From assembly GCA_964019135.1 (NCBI GenBank), contig OZ025248.1:31427670-31491669 (forward strand): 64,000 nucleotides of DNA, read 5' to 3'. A model generated the notes under the pieces. That model worked only from the letters and a program-made list of their open reading frames with translations. It was not told the DNA's origin and made no database searches. This DNA comes from Arenicola marina (Eukaryota; Annelida; Polychaeta; Arenicolidae). The position numbers and the translations under genes were made by a program. Shown here one piece after another: positions 57,055 to 64,000 of this stretch (position 1 is the stretch's first letter; each line of letters begins with the position of its first letter).

Positions 57055-60000
57055 AAGCTGGGGGCCAATCGTCTGTGTTAGGGGGGGAAGAAGGAAAAGA
57101 AGGAGGGGAAGAAAAAAAAAAGGAGAAAAAGGAAGAAGGGAGAGAGAAAAAAGGGGAAAAGGGAGGGGGGAGAGGGAGAGAGGGTCAAACGCAGCCAGAT
57201 GCAATGGCAAGAACCTCTTTAGTGACAGAATTTCGTTAATTTGTTAAAGAAATACGGTATTTGTCGAATTTTGCCTTCTAACCCGAAGGTTGGTGGTTCG
57301 AGCCTAACTCGGGCCGATTTTTGTTCTGTTTTTTTGTATTTTTTGACGTTTATAAGTAATAAAAGACGAAGGAAATTTACTAGTGTGCTGGTTAGGCGAT
57401 GATTTAATTTTGGTTTTATGCGGGAGACAGATACACGAAAAGCAAATAACACATATGACACACATGACGTCTACTTGACAGCGTGACAACATGACAGACA
57501 GCGTGACAGCATGACAGATAGCGTAACAGCATGACAGATAGCGTGACAGCATGACAGACAGCGTGACAACAGCAGGGACGTCAGCAGCGGCAACGCCACC
57601 AGCACGGACGCCATATCGGTCAGTTGACAGACAGCATGACAGCATGACAGACAACGTGACAGCATGACAACAGCAGGGACGTCATCAGCGGCAACGCCAC
57701 CAGCACGGACGCCATATCGGTCACTTGACAGACAGCGTGACAGCATGACAACATTAAAGACAGCGTGACAGCATGACCGACAACGTGACAACAGCAGGGA
57801 CGTCAGCAGCGGCAACGCCACCAGCACGGACGCCATATCGGTCACTTGACAGACAGCATGACAGCGTGACAGCATGACCACATTAAAGACAGACAACGTG
57901 ACAACAGCCGGGACGTCAGCAGCGGCATCGCCACCAGCACGGACGGCATATCGGTTACTTGACAGACAGCGTGACAGCATGACAGACAGCGTGACAACAT
58001 TAAAGACAGCATGACAACAGCAGGGATCAGCAGCGGCAACGCCACCAGCACGGACGCCATATCGGTCAGTTGACAGACAGCGTGACAGCATGACAGACAA
58101 CGTGACAACAGCAGGGACGTCAGCAGCGGCAATGCCACCAGCACGGACGGCATATCGGTTACTTGACAGACAGCGTGACAGCATGACAGACATCCTGACA
58201 ACATTAAAGACAGCATGACAGATAGCGTGACAACAGCAGGGACGGTAAACCGATCACTTGACCGACAGCGTGACAGGATGACAGCAGACAGCGTGACAAC
58301 ATGACAGACGGCGTGATAAAATGACAGAGAGCGTGACAGCAGCAGGGACGCCAGCAGCAGAGACACGGACGCCAGCCGCAGGGACGCCAGCAGCAGGGAC
58401 GCCAGCAGCAGGGACGCTAGCAGCGGGAACGCCACCAGCAGGGACGCCAGCAGCAGAGACACGGACGCCAGCAGCAGGGACGCCAGCGGCAGGGACGCCA
58501 GCAGCAGGGACGCCACCAGCAAGGACGCCAGCGGCAGGGACGCCAGCAGCATAGACACGAACGCCAGCAGCAGGGACGCTAGCAGCGGAGACACGGACGC
58601 CAGCAGCAGGGACACCAGCAGCAGAGACACGGACGCCAGCAGCAGGGACGCCAGCGGCAGGGACGCCAGCAGCATAGACACGAACGCCAGCAGCGGGGAC
58701 GCCAGCAGCAGGGACGCTAGCAGCGGGAACGCCACCAGCAGGGACGTCAGCAGCAGAGACACGAACGCCAGCAGCAGAGACGTGCGGCCTTGGTCAGCCA
58801 GGGACGCTGGAGACACGTGACGCCGACGCGACGCAGGACGCGGTGCGTAACATACGGCCTTGGTGAGCTGGAGAAACGGGTGACGCCAACGTGTGCAGGA
58901 ACGTGACGCAGGACGCGGTGCATAACATGCGGCCTTGGTCAGTGGGAGAGACGGGTGACGCCGACGTGTGCAGGGCCGTGACGCAGGACGCAGTGCGTAA
59001 CGTACGGCCTTGGTGAGCTGGAGAGACGGGTGACGCCGACGTGTGCAGGGCCGTGACGCAGGACGCAGTGCGTAACGTACGGCCTTGGTGAGCTGGAGAG
59101 ACGGGTGACGCCGACGTGTGCAGGGCCGTGACGCAGGACGCAGTGCGTAACATGCGGCCTTGGTCAGTGGGAGAGACGGGTGACGCCGACGTGTGCAGGG
59201 CCGTGACGCAGGACGCAGTGCGTAACATGCGGCCTTGGTCAGTGGGAGAGACGGGTGACGCCGACGTGTGCAGGGACTTGACGCAGGACGCACTGCGTAA
59301 TATACGGCCTTGGTGAGCTGGGGACTCTGGAGAGACGACTCGCAGCAAATATATTACAGGCAGTCAATAACTATATATTACTGAGCTATCATTGATTGAA
59401 TTTAAACAATAATCACAGCATTCTGCTATTTATAAACCCAGGTGGGATTTGAACCCACAATCGATCCGAAGATCAACCAACCGAATGCAAAGGGTTTGCA
59501 AGAGCAGTATTATTGAAACACACCTCGGCTTACCTTCTTTGTAGTCCAGTTTTAGGATCGACCTGTAGATACACCTTAGCTAGGCCATGGTGTCTTCCAA
59601 CCGGTTCAAGACGTCTTGACCTTAGACTACCGTGTAGGTCGGGACGACTATACTTGACCGGGGGGCTTGGGGCCATGGTGGCGTCGCTGCCGAGGGTGGC
59701 GCTGGGCGCCCAGGTGCTACTGGAGGCCCAGGCTGGTGCTGGGGGCCCTCGTGGCGTGGCTGCTGAAGGTGGCGCTGGTAGCGAGCGTCTCGCTGGCTGA
59801 CCTAACCGGCTGACAAAAGCAACTCATTTAGCATTGATATTGGCAGTTTAATAGGTCATCAAATCATACAATGTTAATAACAACGGCTTGAATAAATATA
59901 TTTCGTTATCCAACTACCTGAAACTATGTGTTTCTACACTACTTTTCAATGTTACCTTAATTTTCCCTTTCAGGATACCAGTTGAGGTCTAAAAAGTGTA

Positions 60001-62720
60001 TATCTTAGCACCAACTTTGAAAATAATCATGATGACATATCAATATGATATTCCACATACATAGAGCATGGTAAATTGCTGCTTACCTTCTTAATAAAAG
60101 TCGATAAATGTGAGGCAAATAATTAAATGTCTACTTGTTTATGTGACATCAAAATGGTTAAAATGCGAAGAGAAACTGGAGGGTTACATCACATACAAAT
60201 AATGTACCGAAGGTGCGACTTATACACCGATGCAACTTATATTTAACATTTTTAACATTGATACCTACAGTGAACAAGACTGAACTTTGGCAAGGCTTTG
60301 TGTTGCTTTGACATGATTCTAGGAGAATGAATAGAAGCTTTGTATAAGTTGAACACTGACAAGTTTAATCCAGTATGGTTATTCAGTTATGCATATAAAC
60401 ATGATGAATCTGAGTTCATTTTTTTACCAGAAAGATGTCATGATATGTGACAGCTACCTAGATATGTAGACTTTATACTATTCTAAGCGCTCTACTCAAT
60501 ATTTTTGCCCTACCACTATTTTACTGTAGTTAAACCACTACACACAGGTTTCGAGATCTGTTGACAGAGCACCAGAAGTAACTGTGGGGTGTGACTTATT
60601 CACTGCTGCGACTTATCAACCCAGTCCAAGCCTGTCTCTCAGGACCCCCACCCTCCATGCTGAACCATGTCGAGCCAATCAACAAATCATGTGCGACATA
60701 TATATGGCTCAAGTTTGAATATTTCTCATAATTGGCAGATACAAGTTATACACCAGTGCGACTTATACCCCAGAAAATCTGGTAATCAACCTAACATATA
60801 TTACATTAATGATATATATTACATAGTTACACTATAAATATATTTTTATGTGCTTCGCAACAGTAATACATTCACTTAAAAATTAACGTTCCATATCTAC
60901 GCTATCAATATATTTGTATGTGCCTCGCAACGATAAATATTCACTTACAAAGTAACTTTCCAAATATATGCTATAAATATATTTGTATATGCCTCACAAC
61001 AGTAAAATATTCATTTAAAATTAACTTGCCATACACATGTACACAATAAATATATTTATATATGCCTCGCAACAGTAAAATAATCACTTAATAATTAACC
61101 TTTCATACGTATGATATATATATATATATATGTCTATGCCTCGTAACAGTAAAATAATCACTTAAAATTAACTTGCCATATATATGTACGCTATAAATAT
61201 ATTTGTATATGCTTCGCAATAGTAAAATAGTCACTTAAAAAGTAACTTTCTATACATACGCCATAAATATATTTGTATATGACTCGTAACAACAAAAAAT
61301 CCCTTCAATTTAACTTGCTAAACATAGGCATGCTATAAATATAGTTATATATGCCTCGCAACAGTAAAATAGTCATTTAAAAATTCACTTTCTATATATA
61401 CGCCTACAAATACATTTGCATATGCATGGCAACAGTGAAATATTCACTTAAAAATTAACTTTCCATACTTACGCTATAAATATATTTATATATGCCTCGA
61501 GAACTTACAACGTAACTTTCCATATGTACACTATGAATATATTTGTATATGACTCGAAACAATATGACATTCACTTCACATTAACTTGCCAAACATATGT
61601 ATGCTATAAATATATTTATATATACCTCGCAACAGTAAAATACTCACTTAAAAATTAACTTTCCATACTTACATTATAAATATATTTATATATGCCTCGA
61701 GAACTTACAAAGTAACTTTCAATACTTACGCTATAAATATATTTATATATGCCTCGAGAACTTACAAAGTAACTTTCCATATGTACGCAATGAATATATT
61801 TGTATATGACCCGAAACAATATGATATTCATTTCACATTAACTTTCCAAACATATGTATGCTATAAATATACTTATATATACCTCGCAACAGTGAAATAG
61901 TCAGTTAAAAATCAAATTTCCATACTTACGCTAGAAATATATTTGCATAGCCATATATATGCTTTGCAACAACCTTACTTAACTTATATTCAGTCTATTC
62001 ACACTTCACAACTTTGTCAAATGTAAATATATTTTATGCCTGATAATAAGATAAAGGCTGTGATTATATTATCGTTTTATGATGCATAAATGAGCGACAA
62101 CAAGCGTTTTTGACCCCTACGGCAAGGCCGAGGGGGGTCCTGACGTTACAGTTTGACAGTCTGATGCTTACTTAGCCTGAAAGTTCAGACCTTACAGTCC
62201 TGACACTTGTTCTTGTGATGGTACAGTCACAAGAACAAGTGTCAGGACTGTAACGTCTGAACTTTCAGGCTAATGCTTACTGTAACAGTCACAAGAACAA
62301 GTGTCAAGACTGTACCGTCATTCACTCATTCAGGTCTGTGTTAACTTTTCATAAACACCGTGTCAAGTCCCGAAAACGCCCTTAAACTGTTTATAACTGG
62401 ATAAATCTATACGGCATGAAGAAGCATACATCACGTACCTCTTTTTCCTATTAACTACGTATCAGTCGGTGAAGAAACGCTTGCGTAACACAAGAAAACA
62501 TGCATCGAACCTCCTGCCCGGTGAAATAAAAAAGGTAAACAAGCAATGGCGGACGCCGCTTCCGCCCGCGTCTTCTGTCCGCTGGAGGGCGCCACCTCCC
62601 AACATTCCAACATTTCAGTTGTGCTATTGGTCTAGAATGTTGGAAATGTTGGAAATACGGCCCTGTGATTGGTCGGCTAATCCAACATTTAGACGGACTT
62701 TCCGTCGCGCGGTAACGTTG
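57055..62720. repeat. 5,666-bp tandem unit, copy 4
   Basis: Full copy, offset 13,941 from copy 1. Confidence 0.95.
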
Positions 62721-64000
62721 AAGCTGGGGGCCAATCGTCTGTGTTAGGGGGGGAAGAAGGAAAAGAAGGAGGGGAAGAAAAAAAAAAGGAGAAAAAGGAA
62801 GAAGGGAGAGAGAAAAAAGGGGAAAAGGGAGGGGGGAGAGGGAGAGAGGGTCAAACGCAGCCAGATGCAATGGCAAGAACCTCTTTAGTGACAGAATTTC
62901 GTTAATTTGTTAAAGAAATACGGTATTTGTCGAATTTTGCCTTCTAACCCGAAGGTTGGTGGTTCGAGCCTAACTCGGGCCGATTTTTGTTCTGTTTTTT
63001 TGTATTTTTTGACGTTTATAAGTAATAAAAGACGAAGGAAATTTACTAGTGTGCTGGTTAGGCGATGATTTAATTTTGGTTTTATGCGGGAGACAGATAC
63101 ACGAAAAGCAAATAACACATATGACACACATGACGTCTACTTGACAGCGTGACAACATGACAGACAGCGTGACAGCATGACAGATAGCGTAACAGCATGA
63201 CAGATAGCGTGACAGCATGACAGACAGCGTGACAACAGCAGGGACGTCAGCAGCGGCAACGCCACCAGCACGGACGCCATATCGGTCAGTTGACAGACAG
63301 CATGACAGCATGACAGACAACGTGACAGCATGACAACAGCAGGGACGTCATCAGCGGCAACGCCACCAGCACGGACGCCATATCGGTCACTTGACAGACA
63401 GCGTGACAGCATGACAACATTAAAGACAGCGTGACAGCATGACCGACAACGTGACAACAGCAGGGACGTCAGCAGCGGCAACGCCACCAGCACGGACGCC
63501 ATATCGGTCACTTGACAGACAGCATGACAGCGTGACAGCATGACCACATTAAAGACAGACAACGTGACAACAGCCGGGACGTCAGCAGCGGCATCGCCAC
63601 CAGCACGGACGGCATATCGGTTACTTGACAGACAGCGTGACAGCATGACAGACAGCGTGACAACATTAAAGACAGCATGACAACAGCAGGGATCAGCAGC
63701 GGCAACGCCACCAGCACGGACGCCATATCGGTCAGTTGACAGACAGCGTGACAGCATGACAGACAACGTGACAACAGCAGGGACGTCAGCAGCGGCAATG
63801 CCACCAGCACGGACGGCATATCGGTTACTTGACAGACAGCGTGACAGCATGACAGACATCCTGACAACATTAAAGACAGCATGACAGATAGCGTGACAAC
63901 AGCAGGGACGGTAAACCGATCACTTGACCGACAGCGTGACAGGATGACAGCAGACAGCGTGACAACATGACAGACGGCGTGATAAAATGACAGAGAGCGT
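62721..64000. repeat. 5,666-bp tandem unit, copy 5, cut by window edge
   Basis: Offset 19,607 from copy 1; the array continues beyond the window, so its total length is unknown. Confidence 0.95.

Overview
This is eukaryotic, almost certainly invertebrate metazoan DNA: spliced genes with TATA promoters, GT-AG introns and AATAAA signals, together with a LINE, a tRNA-derived SINE, a Ty3/gypsy element, many minisatellites and a 5.7-kb tandem satellite. There is no operon structure. A lophotrochozoan, probably a mollusc, is my best guess from the repeat style and the low-complexity secreted protein. That is inference; no gene here fixes the species.

Layout. (1) 251-4345, minus strand: a two-exon gene for a secreted Gly/Met-rich repeat protein of about 538 residues that carries six WCxxC motifs. 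(2) 4.35-19.8 kb: gene-poor DNA with G/C tracts, minisatellites, an L1-like LINE fossil, a cluster of TGACGTCA palindromes, a SINE with a 14-bp target-site duplication, and an internally deleted Ty3/gypsy element that can be delimited to the base by its LTR ends and 5-bp target-site duplication. (3) 19.8-39.3 kb: two convergent paralogous genes for a 722-residue secreted protein. Each has a TATA promoter, a non-coding first exon, and an intron whose acceptor lies exactly 11 nt before the ATG. Between them lie a 4.5-kb array of 34-bp minisatellite repeats (with a 324-bp higher-order unit) and a nearly complete LINE with two visible lesions. (4) 40.05-41.94 kb: a 27-bp minisatellite. (5) 43.1-64.0 kb: a tandem array of a 5,666-bp unit (three full copies, one copy lacking 3,057 bp, one cut by the window edge). 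I saw no sequence difference between copies where I compared them.

The most interesting signals are the WCxxC protein, the mosaic divergence of the two 722-residue paralogs (very similar centre, divergent ends, suggesting gene conversion), and a CTCF-like 15-mer. That 15-mer matches perfectly just upstream of one paralog's TATA box and recurs many times in the minisatellite between the two paralogs. I did not recognise a family for the 722-residue proteins. Most long open frames elsewhere are by-products of minisatellites whose unit length is a multiple of three.
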